DNA from: Bedellia somnulentella
Taxonomy: Eukaryota > Arthropoda > Insecta > Lepidoptera > Bedelliidae
Length of the DNA stretch: 64,000 nucleotides
Direction: 5' to 3'
Assembly: GCA_963576735.1 (NCBI GenBank)
Contig: OY755171.1
Location: forward strand, 19,256,182 to 19,320,181
Part shown: piece after piece, positions 1 through 10,735 of the stretch
How positions within the stretch are numbered: position 1 is the stretch's first letter
Layout of the letters: every line of letters starts with the position of its first letter
Program-made: the position numbers and the translations under genes
The notes under the pieces: model-generated
The model's database searches: none
Seen by the model: only the letters and a program-made list of their open reading frames with translations
What the model was told of the DNA's origin: nothing

Positions 1-67
1 ATGCAAATAAATAAATGAATGAAAGCTGATGGATGAGTGCATTGTAGGACCGATCGTTTTAAGGTAT

Positions 68-100
68 TTGCGAGAGGCTTATATGCAGCAGTAGACGTGT
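68..100 (+). repeat. LINE 3' tail fragment
   Basis: A 'gaggcttatatgcagcagta' segment resembles the widespread lepidopteran LINE tail that reads roughly GAGGCCTATGCCCAGCAGTGG. A second such piece lies at 60603-60660. It is only a short, diverged piece. Confidence 0.35.
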
Positions 101-170
101 TCCTGAACTTTTCGTTTCACGTATACATAGATACAGATAAAAAGTTTGGTAGATAAAAGACAACAAATAC

Positions 171-346
171 CTTAGTAGGTTTCCGAAAATCCAAATGATT
201 GGCGACGCAAGCGACCCCTTTCCTGTTGAGCTTACATCTCTTCTCATCCCCGTTAAAGATGTACCCCATACTGGGTTTGATCACCACCACGCTCAGCGTG
301 TCCCGGGTGCGGGCGGAGAACGAGGTGTTCTTGCTCATGCCTGGAC
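171..346 (-). CDS. Internal coding exon of an unrecognised gene (probable exon 2)
   Basis: On the minus strand an open 176-bp segment starts after an AG (complement of 348-347) and ends at AAG|GTATTT (donor 170-165). It encodes 58 full codons, beginning PGMSKNTSFSARTR and ending DFRKPTK. Codon use is GC-rich compared with the AT-rich surroundings, which argues for real coding. Two leading bases (GT) complete a split codon, which fits exactly the single T left by the exon at 8152-8026. Joined, they give a 101-residue N-terminus with Cys residues at the junction and in the KRCKLNRKGVACV stretch. I do not recognise the family. The acceptor has a poor pyrimidine tract, so the 5' boundary is the weakest part. 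The gene continues to the left of the window. Confidence 0.45.
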
Positions 347-400
347 CTGGTTTTCATTTTAATTATCCTCCTGATGCCCAGCCGTTATTATTATTTTTAT

Positions 401-605
401 GACTATCTGCCCACGGTCCTCACACAAGGACTATTGCGTTTACCTAGCTTACTGCCCAGAAACTTAAACTTGAATAAATGTCGCAAAAAATATTATTTAG
501 TGTTCCTAGTAGTATGTAGGGGTAATGCACTAAAAAAGTAACCAGTCTCAATTGTTTTAAAGCGGTAATAATTAGTCCTCATGTGAGGACCGTGGGCAGA
601 TAATC
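401..605. mobile_element. MITE with terminal inverted repeats containing inner palindromes
   Basis: The left end reads ATCTGCCCACGGTCCTCAC and the right end is its near-complement ending GTGAGGACCGTGGGCAGAT. Each terminus also holds a small palindrome (GTCCTCA...TGAGGAC). Related termini (GTACTCA..AAGTACCGTGGGC) occur at 2092-2115, 4040-4075 and 4126-4152, so this is a small family. No coding capacity. Confidence 0.5.
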
Positions 606-757
606 AAAGTAAAAAAAATACTAATTTATTGGTAGAAAAAATATGTATTAGGTAATTTGTTAGCAATTACAACACTTATGAAATAAGAACCACTTAGAAA
701 CACAATTAACACTTTAAATCAGTTTTACATGAGTTTAGAACTTATATTTATTCTAGA

Positions 758-1599
758 CTAGCTTTTTGCCCGCGACTACGTCCGCGTGGACTACATTTTT
801 TGCATCCAGTTTACTTACTTAAACAGAATATTAATTAATGCGTATATCTATGAGAATATTAGTTAGAAATAGTTGAATAAACAAAAGTTATAAACATATT
901 CTCAAACCTACCAAATGAATACGCAAAATTCATACAATATGCTTTCAATTATCTTTATTCATACATATTCGCATAGTTGAATGTGAAAAAGAAGGATTAG
1001 TGCATCCTATTATTCTAACCTAACACAAAAGCAAAAAAAATACGCAAAAAGACTTTGACCACCCGGGATTCGAACCTGGGTCTCTCGTACTTAGTGTTTA
1101 CCAAACGGTATACCACTACGCCACGCAGACATTTGTGTAAGTCTCAAATTTGTGATATCCTATATATCTAGTAGTCATACTATTGACAAACAATTAAATG
1201 GACAATTATTTTGATGAAAATGGATGAAATCCTTATTTTTTCCAAAAAGACTATTAATGAAGAGTCCGATAAAGTCGGTCGATGAAAAAATTAATCGTGT
1301 AAATAGGGGGAACCACATAAAAGTTATGTTTTTTAATGCTCCTGTGGGAACCCTTGCGAAATCCGGGATAAATTATATCCTATATGTTGGCCAGGTGTAT
1401 AACCTTCATTCATGCCAAATTTGATCAAGATCGGTCCGGTAGAATTAACGTGATGAACGGACATACAGACAGACAGACATTTTTTTCAAAAATAGCAAAT
1501 CCGGCTTCAGTATCGAAAATAAAACATATTCCGCCGGTTTTTATTTTTTTTTCTTCAATGTACAGTTTTGATCTCGTTACAGTCTTATTATAGTATAGA
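758..1599 (-). mobile_element. Non-autonomous Helitron, 842 bp
   Basis: Read on the minus strand it begins TCTATACTATAATAAG (5' TC) and ends in a GC-rich hairpin (CGCGGACGTAGTCGCG) followed by GGGCAAAAAG and CTAG. The flanks are A at the 5' side and T at the 3' side, the classic Helitron A|T target. The 5' end matches the separate copy beginning at 2158. It carries a tRNA-like segment at 1057-1130 and a CAGA microsatellite near 1467. No Rep/helicase coding. Confidence 0.7.
1057..1130 (-). repeat. tRNA-like segment inside a Helitron
   Basis: The minus strand carries an A-box-like TGGCGTAGTGG and a perfect B box GGTTCGAATCC at tRNA spacing. The 5' GTCTGCG does not pair with the 3' side to form an acceptor stem, so I treat it as a captured or SINE-derived tRNA relic, not a tRNA gene. 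A related, more decayed copy lies at 9474-9561 inside another Helitron. Confidence 0.6.
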
Positions 1600-1669
1600 T
1601 AGATAGATAAACTCTTACATTTATCTACTATTAGAATTATTGAGATCAACTTAGGAACAAAATTAAGGA

Positions 1670-1998
1670 CATTGGAGAAGGTAAATCATCTGAGTTACGA
1701 GACAACTCCGTGAAAGAAAGACTAGGAAGGACTGATGGAACTTCAAGGCTTCGAGACTCCTCCCGTAAAAAACCACTCATATTTGGAGAAGACAAAAATC
1801 ATCTGAGTTACGAGGCACCTCGGTCAGTAAGTTAGCTCTTAATAAAATGGAAGGCTCAGCTAGCTGCTCCTGGATATCATCATCAGAAAAATCAAGTTGT
1901 ATGGGTTCATATGGTGGGTCATTTATATCGTCGTCATCGTCCTCAGATAGATCTATGTACGACATAGCTAAATCCGCTTCAATTTCATGATTTCGCAT
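1670..1998 (-). pseudogene. Acidic ORF relic, possibly a transposase N-terminus
   Basis: A 73-residue minus-strand ORF (1777-1998) is very acidic (LSEDDDDDINDPPYEPIQLD). Such acidic leaders are common at the N-terminus of piggyBac-type transposases, but no catalytic domain follows. Its last 40 bp (1783-1825) are repeated in degraded form at about 1670-1712, suggesting a local duplication. Assignment to a family is a guess. Confidence 0.25.
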
Positions 1999-2157
1999 GT
2001 ATTCTGTAAAAAAAAAACTTATATGTATATAGTATAGCGGTCCAGAGTCCTTAAGTGAGGACTAAACGTAAAACGTATTTTATGTAATTGAAGACCACGG
2101 TACTCAGACGAGTACCATTATAAATGGATGCTCATAGAATTTTATTTACAAACGTAA

Positions 2158-2276
2158 TCTATACTTATAATAAATCTGTAGAGAGGTCAATTCTGTACAT
2201 GAAATATATTTTCAAAATAACCATCAGGTGGTGATTAGGGATCGATACTGATGCCAAAAATGCAACCAGTAAAATT

Positions 2277-2314
<38 letters not shown>

Positions 2315-3130
2315 GGTTTGTATGTTCCTAATGGAAACAAAAACTACTCGACGGATTTTAACGAAACTTGGTACAATTATTCTTCACACACCTGCGCAGG
2401 TTTTTGTATACTTTCCAGCAGAGTAGTAAAGGGGAATTTTGGGAAATTTTGGGAAAACGGGAGAAGTTACTCCATTTTTCAAGCTTCCGTCGCGTGTGCA
2501 GCCTCAATGGTTTAACTTACATAGAAATCATGTGTGACGGAAATATTCTTCATAAAATTATCTAAAAAAAATCTTCAGCAGTTTATGTCTATCTTTTACG
2601 GTTGACTCACAATAACACGTGTAATTCTTGATAGCTTAGCAGCTCGGATCATTCTGATTATATTTGTTTACTCTTATGTTTGTAAACGTCTCACTCATCA
2701 CAAATTTGAAAAAGGTAACATTATTACCTATTCAATAAAAAAAGAATCATAGAAATCGGTAGACAAACACCGAAATTATACATAAAATAAGCCATCGCGC
2801 CCGTGATCAAAACCAAATCTTTACTAATTTACATATAACGTACTAGAAGGCGCCAGTAGTTGCATCCTACATCACATAATGATTTATTTTTTAGATTGTT
2901 ATAAATACTTCATAGCGTTTTATTTCAAAATTTGCTATTAAACGGAAATACTGAACCGTTCATCAAAGCGCATTCAAAATCACCAAACTACACTGTTTAG
3001 GGAGTGCTATAAATTTAATAAATTGAAAACATTGCGCTAAATTTCACAATACTTGAGCAGTGACGGAAGAAAGAAACCTCAGATATTTAAAAAACAACGC
3101 TACCCGCGCGAAGCTGGGACGATCCACTAG
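2158..3130 (+). mobile_element. Non-autonomous Helitron, 973 bp
   Basis: The 5' end is TCTATACTTATAATAAATC after an A, and the 3' end is a degraded GC hairpin (CCCGCGCGAAGCTGGG) then ACGATCCACTAG followed by T. Insertion between A and T fits rolling-circle transposition. It contains a (TCTG)n tract at 2281-2315 and no transposase coding. Confidence 0.7.
2281..2315 (+). repeat. (TCTG)n microsatellite
   Basis: About eight to nine perfect TCTG units inside the Helitron. Microsatellites at this position are usual in this class of lepidopteran element. Confidence 0.9.
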
Positions 3131-3315
3131 TTGATAAAATATTAGTGTTCGCCATTTGCTGACATACTCAACAATAAGGTTTTATTAATGTTATTGAATA
3201 ATATGATTAGATCGCATAAATAAAATGAGATTACAACTTACTTAGTCGACGTGGCCGCTCCATGGTTCCTTTTTTTGACATTTATTGAATGAACAATTGA
3301 TTATCCTAAGATGAC

Positions 3316-3995
3316 ATTTATAATAATAATATAATAATAAATTTATTTATTTAGGCAACGAGACCCACGTGTTAGTAACAATTTCCTTAGGCTATGTTAG
3401 TGACTAATTCTATCTTACGCTATGCTACATTATTTACAATATCTATTTATTTACAAAGGAGGCTGATACAGTGGAGCACATAGTGCGAGTCCAGCCTCCC
3501 CGCGATGAGTTGCAGGATGCTGTTGGAGCTGCCCCGCACCCTATCGAGCAGTGAGGCTGCTCGCAGGCGCATTGTCGCGAAGAAGCATTGAACTCGCGCC
3601 TCGGCGAACATGCCGGACGCACTGCAGAAGCGGGGCAGCCTCATCAACACCCTGAACGCGTTGTTGTACTGCACTCTCAGTGCATGGTACTGACGCTGCG
3701 TATAGTTCGCCCACAGGGCGCATGTGTAGAACGAGGTGCAGTACGCTCTAAACAGCGTCACCTTTACTGCGCTCGTACAACGCGCAAACCTGCGGGCGAT
3801 CATATTCGCTCTAACAGCTAGCGCTCTTCTCTCACGCTCTATATCTGCATCGTCTTTTAGGTCAGAGGTAACGACATGTCCCAGATATTTAAAACGATTA
3901 ACTCGCGATAGCTCTTGGCCATTTAACTTTATCGGAGGCACAGTAACTGATATGACAGCTGTCAGTGACTGAATATTTGTTCCTAATGGATGCAT
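3316..3995 (-). mobile_element. LINE 3' fragment (reverse transcriptase C-terminal region)
   Basis: The minus strand encodes 182 residues (3447-3995) typical of the region after the reverse transcriptase palm of non-LTR elements: NRFKYLGHVVTSDL, then an arginine-rich helix block (RERRALAVRANMIARRFARC) and ALWANYTQRQYHALRVQYNN. The palm itself is missing, so the copy is 5' truncated. The 3' end runs into TAA/TTA repeats near 3316-3345, a plausible LINE tail. Unlike the RTE copies elsewhere, it has no ATGT tail. Confidence 0.65.
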
Positions 3996-4169
3996 TGCAA
4001 AAAAAAATTGGCGGTAAATTCAAATGTGGTTCAAACACAAAGTATTCGTCCTCGGAGAAGGACCGTGGGCATTTAGTACAGAAAAAGTTTTTTATAGCTT
4101 GGGCAGTAACAACTTTATTTGTTAAGTACTCACATAAGTACCGTGGGCATCAGGAGGTTATAAAAAAAA

Positions 4170-4575
4170 TATTATTCAATTCAATTTAATTTATTTGCAT
4201 GTCACAAGTTCATGAGATGTTACAAAAATTTAAAAATACAGTATAAGTACAGGTGACGCCATGTAAGGGCACGGCAAACATCGTTTAGTGGAAGACTAGT
4301 TGTAGAGCAATCGAGGCATTCTATTTATTGATCTGGTCATCAAAAAACTCCTTAATATTGTAGTAACATTTAATGATAAGATGTTTTTTTAAAGTCATAA
4401 TAAATAAATTAAGTTTTTTTATATCTTTTATGTCATTTGGTACGTGATTATAGATTTTTATTAGCATGTGGTGGGGACTACACGATACTAATTTTATTGT
4501 GGTGAAAGGTCTTTGTAGTTGATTTAAATAACGGTCATTTATTTTATTATTTTGCATTGAAGAGTACAACTCATT
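4170..4575 (-). mobile_element. LINE C-terminal/3' fragment (Jockey/CR1-like)
   Basis: An 82-residue minus ORF (4321-4569) matches in layout the very end of the LINE ORF at 25762-27564. Compare KIYNHVPNDIKDIKKLNLF..YYNIKEFFDDQ here with [29 protein letters not shown] there. The 3' end reaches AATTGAATT repeats at about 4175. Confidence 0.55.
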
Positions 4576-4659
4576 AAAAAATTGTTTACTAAAATAACAG
4601 TTTTAAAAATATCATCAAATAATAAAAAATATATAAATGAGTAACAGACTTAGATATAT

Positions 4660-4881
4660 ACAAACATATACTCACGGCCAGAAATAAATTCTTAAGAGCT
4701 AGAAACTCCTCAGCCACAAAAAGTTAATAGGGGAGAAGATGGTAGAAATAAAGCATTGTTAGTGATGGGTTTCCAACCGTATCGCCCAAAACCCACTTAA
4801 AAGCCCCATATCCTTGGTCGTCTCTGACGCCATCCGTGAGTAGTAAGGAGTAGTGACATTCTAAGCCGGCTCTACACGGCA
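4660..4881 (-). mobile_element. SINE-1 copy
   Basis: The family reads, on its sense strand, GCCGTGTAGTGCCGGCTTAG at the head, GGTTGGAGACCCATC in the middle and CCGTGAGTATATGTATG at the tail. This copy has a full head but is diverged in the middle. Confidence 0.8.
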
Positions 4882-5139
4882 ATTCTTACTTCAATACTTT
4901 TATCATTTGATGAAAAGGTTCATTAAAATAGGTTGTATATAAGTTTTCATTTTGTTGAAACCCGTTTAATATCTCTTGCATTCTAACACAGACGCGAAAA
5001 GCGATTATATAATTATTATTTTTTACTATTACACAATTTAATAGATATACGGAACCCGTTACTGTAGATGACCGTGTACAATGCACACCGACCTTCGGTT
5101 ACTTAGCTTTTTGATTAAAATAGACAATACAGCTTTTAT

Positions 5140-5341
5140 ACATACATACATACATACATATACCCACGGCTATAAATCCCTTGAAGGGGTATCCAGAGAT
5201 AGGGAATTAGAAATTCCTCAGCCACTTTTGGAGGTTGCGTAGGGAAAAGATTGTGAAATAAAAGTTGTTGGTGACAGGTCTCCAACCGTATCGCCCAAAA
5301 ATCCCTTAAAAGCCCCAATAACGTTTGTCATCTTTTACGTA
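5140..5341 (-). mobile_element. SINE-1 copy, head-truncated
   Basis: Five CATA tail units, then the SINE-1 body. The copy stops before the head, as expected for incomplete reverse transcription. Confidence 0.8.
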
Positions 5342-5448
5342 AAAGCTTATTCAAGACGCGAGTAATAAAAAAAAGGGTTTATTTTAGATTTTAAAAAGCC
5401 ATATTAACCAGAATATAAAAAATTAAACATTATAATTCTGAACAATCA

Positions 5449-5476
5449 ATAATATATATATATATATATATATATA
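5449..5476. repeat. (TA)n microsatellite
   Basis: Pure TA dinucleotide run. Confidence 0.9.
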
Positions 5477-5758
5477 ATCTTAACAAATACTTTATCAGGT
5501 AAAATATTAAAAAATAACATAAATATAAGAATTGATTCAAAATAAGATTTAATAAATAATATAATTAATTAATAATTAAATAACATAATCGCTTGATGAA
5601 ATTACTTCGGCATCAGTTCAGTACATCCAATTCAAACACTGCAAATTCTTTATAATGGATGACTATTGTTTCGTCCCGATTACGCACTTTATTATTACTT
5701 TCATCTAACAAAGCGACGCGAAATATTTATGTAGTTTACAGTGTATACTGTATATACA

Positions 5759-6055
5759 CATACTTACTTACTTACTTATACTCACGCCCATTATTCCCAT
5801 TGTGGTAGGCAGAGACTATCGATCGCCACTTAGTACGATCTTGACAAACCTCTCTTGCTTCCCTTGCATTCATTATTCTTCTCATACATGCTCTTTTATT
5901 CTTCTCACTTCGGACCCCCGCCTTTATAAGAACGTTTTCTATCTGGTCAAGAAACGTTTTACGAGGCCGTCCTCTACTAACAATCCCATCCACATTGGCT
6001 CTATATATCTATTTCGCTACTTTATTTTCATCCATCCTCTCTATCGCATACGCCT
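5759..6055 (-). mobile_element. RTE LINE 3' fragment
   Basis: The minus strand encodes [20 protein letters not shown] and [13 protein letters not shown], the C-terminus of the RTE reverse transcriptase seen in full at 47023-48578. It ends with an ACTT/ATAC repeat tail. 5' truncated. Confidence 0.8.
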
Positions 6056-6059
6056 ATAT

Positions 6060-7148
6060 ATATTTGAATACAGTTAACAACAACATTGAAATATAATTAT
6101 AATAAGCCTCTTCATTCTACGGGATGTATTACTTCCCATGTCACAAAAAAAACACAGCTGTTTTATAAGGTTTGTAAGATTCCGTTAGTAGATCTGATAT
6201 TACTTAGGAACTAACCAATCTCTCATTAATTTAGAAGAAGAAAGAGAAGAAATTCTTATATAGCTATACATGAATCATACATAGCATTCTAACATCTATC
6301 TATTATCTAAGTATATTTCATGTATGCTTCAGAGTTAGGAATTCCTCCGACACCGACACTACACAGTTCGTTCAAACTATTTTTAGATAATTTTGATCCA
6401 TAAATGTTTGTTTTCCAATTTATTGAATACTAAAACTTTGCAGATTACTAGAGGTCAATAGGCGCGTTTTTAGGCTTAAGGCTAAGGCTAGGTTGCTTCT
6501 GGATTTGCACGTGTAAAATTTATAATTACAAGGCTAAACAAAAGTATTTTATTTTCGATATAAATACTAGTGTTGACGTCATAATAAATTAATAATATTA
6601 ACATTGAAACATTGCCAAGTAACATGTGAATTGTCACTGGTAGGATCACATTAAAGAGTGTTCAGAGCTTTACAAACAACTTCAAAGCCAATTTTGGAAT
6701 GTTAGAAAGGAACTTAATAGATACAGAAGATTTAGTGATCCGTTTTCTGCCTAAAGCAATTTTCACTTAGAAAATTCGTCAATACCTTTAGTCACCTCTT
6801 ATGACTACCGCTGAGGCAAAGAGTATAGTGCTATTCTAAGCTGACAGTATAGAAGAATATATTCTTAATATTTTTGGTAAGAATTTAGTACTTATATACA
6901 GCTTAACTAGAAAGCTACACCTCTAAAATACGCTAAATACGAGTATGAATATCATGTACGGAATTAACGGGAAAAATATAACCTGATCAAATCAATGCGG
7001 TTCATAAGTAAGCAAAAGCAGCAAGTAGTGATATAAATATATATTCGGGGATTTAAAAATACAATAATTTAGAATCGGGTTAAGATAAAATCATATCTTA
7101 ACTAAGCATAAAATAAAATAAAAATAAAATACAATAATAGTATTTTAA
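6060..7148. other. No gene seen; short SINE-1 relic
   Basis: AT-rich intronic-looking sequence. Only 6781-6853 is recognisable, as a head-end fragment of SINE-1 in minus orientation (CACCTCTTATGACTACCGCT...TTCTAAGCTGACA). No credible exon found. Confidence 0.4.
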
Positions 7149-7410
7149 CATACATACATACATACATATACTCACGGCTATATTTCCCTAGAAGGGGTAA
7201 CCAGAGCTAAGGAATTATAAATTCCTCAGCCACTTTTGGAAGTTGAGTGGGGAAAAGATGCTAAAAATAAAGGTTTTTAGTGATGGGTCTGGTTTTGGGT
7301 GAACCGCATCGCCCAAAAATCCAATAAAAAGCCTCAATACCCTTAGTCGCCTCTTACGACACCCGTAGGTAGAAAGGGGTAGCGACATTCTAAGCCGGCA
7401 CTACACGGCA
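7149..7410 (-). mobile_element. SINE-1 copy, full length
   Basis: Complete from the CATA tail to the head ending CTACACGGCA. It is of the subtype with CACCCGTGGGTAGAAAGGGG (subfamily A). Confidence 0.85.
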
Positions 7411-8025
7411 TTATTTTTAAATATTATTTTAACATTTTGATAGTTTTGTGCTAACTTTACATAGTATAGTAACTTAAAGAGTGCTTTAACATGTATATTT
7501 TTACATTGTAAGAGTAACGTTAAACCACGTTTGGGTATAGAACTGTTTAAAATAGGGTGCATTCATTTTAATGATTCATTGAGTGAAATTAGTTGCATTT
7601 TAAGAAAAGATAGTAGTTAGTCAGATTACGCGTAGGACCATTTCCGGTATTACTATTCACAGAAAGGAATACGTGATAAAAGACTTAGACTCATCAATGC
7701 TAATGACAAACACACCCTAATGAGATAGCTTATTGGTCTTTCCCATACATACTTCGGTTAAAATAAAAACTAATGGATGATAGCTTTGTTGAATTCGATA
7801 TAGAGTAGATGGTAATTAATAGCAAATAATAAACCAAGAATAATGTTTACGACAGAGATAACTGAAATCTTATCTTGCTTAATATTTTAAGAACTTAATC
7901 CTTAAGAATTTGTAGCCATATTAATATTTCCTAAACTCCTAAAATACTTTGAAACCAAAGTAAAGTAGACAAAAGACCAAAATTTGATAGGTAATATTAT
8001 ATTAAAAATCTATTTAAAAACTTAC

Positions 8026-8152
8026 AATCGGCCATAAACCCGGCAGGAACCCCTGCATTCCCGGCCACCCATCCTACAGTGACCGCAGCTACCCACGCCT
8101 TAACAATAAAGCTTACACTACACTTGTTATCACATACTTGTTTCCAAGTCAT
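8026..8152 (-). CDS. First coding exon of an unrecognised secreted or membrane protein
   Basis: On the minus strand ATG (8152-8150) opens 42 codons beginning MTWKQVCDNKCSVSFIVKAW, followed by VAAVTVGWVAGNAGVPAG, and ends GAT T|GTAAGT at 8026. Residues 14-30 are hydrophobic with small residues after them, consistent with a signal peptide or membrane anchor. The upstream 5' side (about 8190-8200) contains overlapping TCAGT motifs, the arthropod initiator, so transcription may begin there. The exon leaves one base of a split codon, which matches the exon at 346-171 in phase; the intron would be 7.7 kb. The family is unknown to me. The combination of start codon, good donor, GC-rich codons and initiator supports a real first exon. 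Confidence 0.5.
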
Positions 8153-8793
8153 AGTCGATGGCACCTGCCGACCTGTGTCGGTCAGAGCGTGATGTTAACT
8201 GACTGATGATTGCCACAACTTAACCGATGAAGGTCAAAGATGCTAACTTATTCAATACGAGTAGAATTCTCTATAATATTTTCTAAATTGGTTCCTTATT
8301 TTGATCTAGCGTTTTATTTCAAATTATTTACTTATCAGAACGATCTTCTATCGTCATTTGGTTTATTAAGGTCATTTGTATATACTTTGTGATTTGTATG
8401 CTCTGAGAAGAATACTTAAGTTTTATTCTTCTGGATATCATTTCAGTGTACAGAGAACATTTTCCAAGATTAGTCAATTCACATGTTATAGCTCCAACGA
8501 AAGACCAGTTCCCACCCCAAGTAGGGTGATTAAGCATAAGTCTACAATATCGTGATAGTAACCGGGATCGACAGCTCAAAGTGCCCTTTGAAGCTGTAAA
8601 TCATCTTTAATTTCAGATAATCGTGGTTTCAGTCTGCAAATGAGGTTAAATCTCGAGTATATTATCTAATATCTTAAAGTCCTGTATCCTACTATCGCTA
8701 CACTGGGTATTTTATTATTACAAGACAGATATTAGGCGTTACCTTTCAAATTTTAAATGTTGATACACTTTTCAATTTCTCTTATAAAATAAA
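8153..8793. other. No gene seen beyond the putative 5' UTR
   Basis: Upstream region of the minus-strand first exon. A short ORF at 8328-8579 has no recognisable features and is probably chance. Confidence 0.3.
8188..8202 (-). promoter_or_regulatory. Possible arthropod initiator cluster
   Basis: Minus-strand ATCATCAGTCAGTTAAC has two overlapping TCAGT initiator-type motifs about 40 bp before the ATG at 8152. No TATA box at the right distance was seen. Confidence 0.3.
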
Positions 8794-9473
8794 TCCATAC
8801 TAATATTATAAATGAGAAAGTGAGTTTGTTTGTTTGTTTGTTCCGCTTTCACGCCGTAAATACTGAACCGATTACTTTGAAATTTTTCAGACGTGTAGTT
8901 AGAAGTCTAAATTAAATGATAGGGACTTTTATCCTGGAAAAAAATATGTTCCCACGGGATATCAAAAATATTGTTTGCTTGCTGGATGCATTGGAGATGG
9001 CGCTGTGTATCGTTTAAAACAAAGTAAAATATTGTAAACTAATATAAAAATCAAAATTTAGAAGCTTAATGGTACGATAATGGATCCCCGAAAATAAGAA
9101 ACTCCCGAGGGATGATGTACTATTTGTTTATCGTATATTTTTTTTACATCTACTTATATTGCAAACGAATATAAACATGTAAATTTAGAAGCTAAATGAA
9201 ACGACGACGATTCCTTGAAACTAAGGAATCCGCAAGAGTTCTCATAGTAACATCAAAAAACCTTAACTCATATATGGCTCAAAATATTGCAGCGATTATT
9301 TTTATCATCGATGGAATTCACAACAGACACTTTGTTAATGTTCATTTTGGAAAGATGAAGGGGTTTCATTAGTTTTCATCAAAATAAATGAACATTTAAA
9401 TGACAAATTTGTTTATCAATAGTAAGACTAATATGAAATAAAGCGTAATAAAAATTTGACACCGCCCCGGTAA

Positions 9474-9561
9474 CGTCTCCGTGGCGTAGCGGTATAACTA
9501 ACTACTATGAATATTTAATAAGAACTATTATGAATCGATCGTCCCGGGTTCATATCTCAGG
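9474..9561 (+). repeat. tRNA-like relic inside a Helitron
   Basis: GTCTCCGTGGCGTAGCGGTAT, then a decayed middle and GTCCCGGGTTCATATC (degenerate B box). It is homologous to 1057-1130, and downstream sequence (TTTTGTTAGCTTAAAATAGC) also aligns with that copy. Confidence 0.5.
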
Positions 9562-9984
9562 TATTTCAATCTTTTTGTAAAAAAAAAGTTTTGTTAGCTT
9601 AAAATAGCACTATATATAATAATAGCAAGCACTATCCCTTCAATTTAGCGATTATTTTGGATGGAGATCCACCACTAATCATCCCTATATTGCCGAGCAA
9701 TCGCTGCAAGTTCTCCCAATATCATCAACGGTCAGTGTAGGGGGCAGCACCGGGCCGCCGCCGCAGCGCCAAACTACTATCCGTATCTGTACTTACTAAA
9801 GATATTTTCATTTCTGAACATAAAAACTTGGTATATTTGTTTCATGATTCTTATGAACAATTAAAAAGGAATTTTTGGAACTCAACACCTAACGGGTTGA
9901 TATAGCAAATGAAAGTTAATATAGAGTTTTTTTTTACATTTTATAATAAAACTTGGTGCGATTGAATTTATGAAATCCATCTAT

Positions 9985-10212
9985 CAATCATTCATGAGTA
10001 TATGCTAACAACCATAAATGCCATAAAAGTGTAGCCAGAGGTAAAGTATTCAAAAGGGTATTCAGAGATGCTAATTCTTCATCCAATTTTGGAAATAGAT
10101 TAATAAAAGATAGTTTAAACAAGGTTGTTAGTGATGCTTCACAAACTGAATCGCCCAACAATCACTTAAAAAGTCTCGATGTCCTTTATGTCATTAACAA
10201 CGCCCGCGGGAT
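9985..10212 (-). mobile_element. SINE-1 copy, old and diverged
   Basis: The order of landmarks is kept (tail, TCCAATTTTGGAA, CTGAATCGCCCAACAATCAC) but identity is low. Confidence 0.5.
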
Positions 10213-10322
10213 TATAAATATAAAACACAGAGTTGAGATAGTGTTTCGGTATTTTGGTATTATGTAAACTGGATGCAAAAAATGAAGTCCACGCGGACGA
10301 AGTCGCGGGGCAAAAAGCTAGT

Positions 10323-10456
10323 AAAGAATAAATAAAGGAAAGAAAAACTTCGACACAGGCGGGAATATACAAATAAATTATCGAAGTTTTTCTTTCCTTC
10401 ATTTATTCTTTATTTATTAGTCATAATCCCCACATGAGGTTTTCATGAACAAAAAG
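10323..10456. mobile_element. SINE-3 foldback relic
   Basis: An inverted repeat of about 31 bp (AAAGAATAAATAAAGGAAAG.. and its complement ending at 10411) surrounds a remnant of the SINE-3 tRNA-like arm (CGACACAGGCGGG). It is followed by the SINE-3 terminus AATCCCCACATGAGGTTTTC. It abuts the Helitron 3' end. Confidence 0.55.
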
Positions 10457-10514
10457 ATTTAAATTCTCTTATAAAATCCTGTTTAGCGCCTTTAAAGCTT
10501 TCAGTCATAACGTA

Positions 10515-10735
10515 CTTACGTCTGTAAATTCTAAAGAAGCTTCAGACAGAGCTCCAATCCCTTAACAACTTTTGAAAGTTTAAGTTAAGAATTATAAAAT
10601 AAGGGCTGTTCGTTATGGGTCTCCAACTGTATCGCCTAAAAATCACCTAAGAATCCCCAGTCTCCTAATTCGTCTTTTACGGCACCCATGGGAAGAAATG
10701 GGTGACTGCAATCCCAAAACCGACCCTACACAGCC
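10515..10735 (-). mobile_element. SINE-1 copy, diverged
   Basis: Recognisable by TCTCCAACTGTATCGCCTAA, CCCATGGGAAGAAATGGG and the head CCTACACAGCC. Confidence 0.6.

Larger units (their letters stand above)
8794..10321 (+). mobile_element. Helitron, composite, 1.5 kb
   Basis: It starts A|TCCATACTAATATTATAAAT and ends with hairpin CGCGGACGAAGTCGCG, GGCAAAAAG and CTAG|T. The end shares 'gtaaactggatgcaaaaaat' with the minus-strand Helitron at 758-1599. Inside are a tRNA-like relic (9474-9561) and a degraded SINE-1 (9985-10212). The two ends could belong to separate nested copies. Confidence 0.55.

Noticed and set aside
199..402. 67-codon plus-strand ORF
   Set aside because: Shadow of the minus-strand exon at 346-171, which has the better codon use and splice sites.
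1057..1130. tRNA gene on the minus strand
   Set aside because: Good A and B boxes but the acceptor stem does not pair, and the segment lies within a Helitron.
2281..2315. CRISPR-like short tandem repeats
   Set aside because: A simple TCTG microsatellite in a eukaryotic transposon, without spacers.
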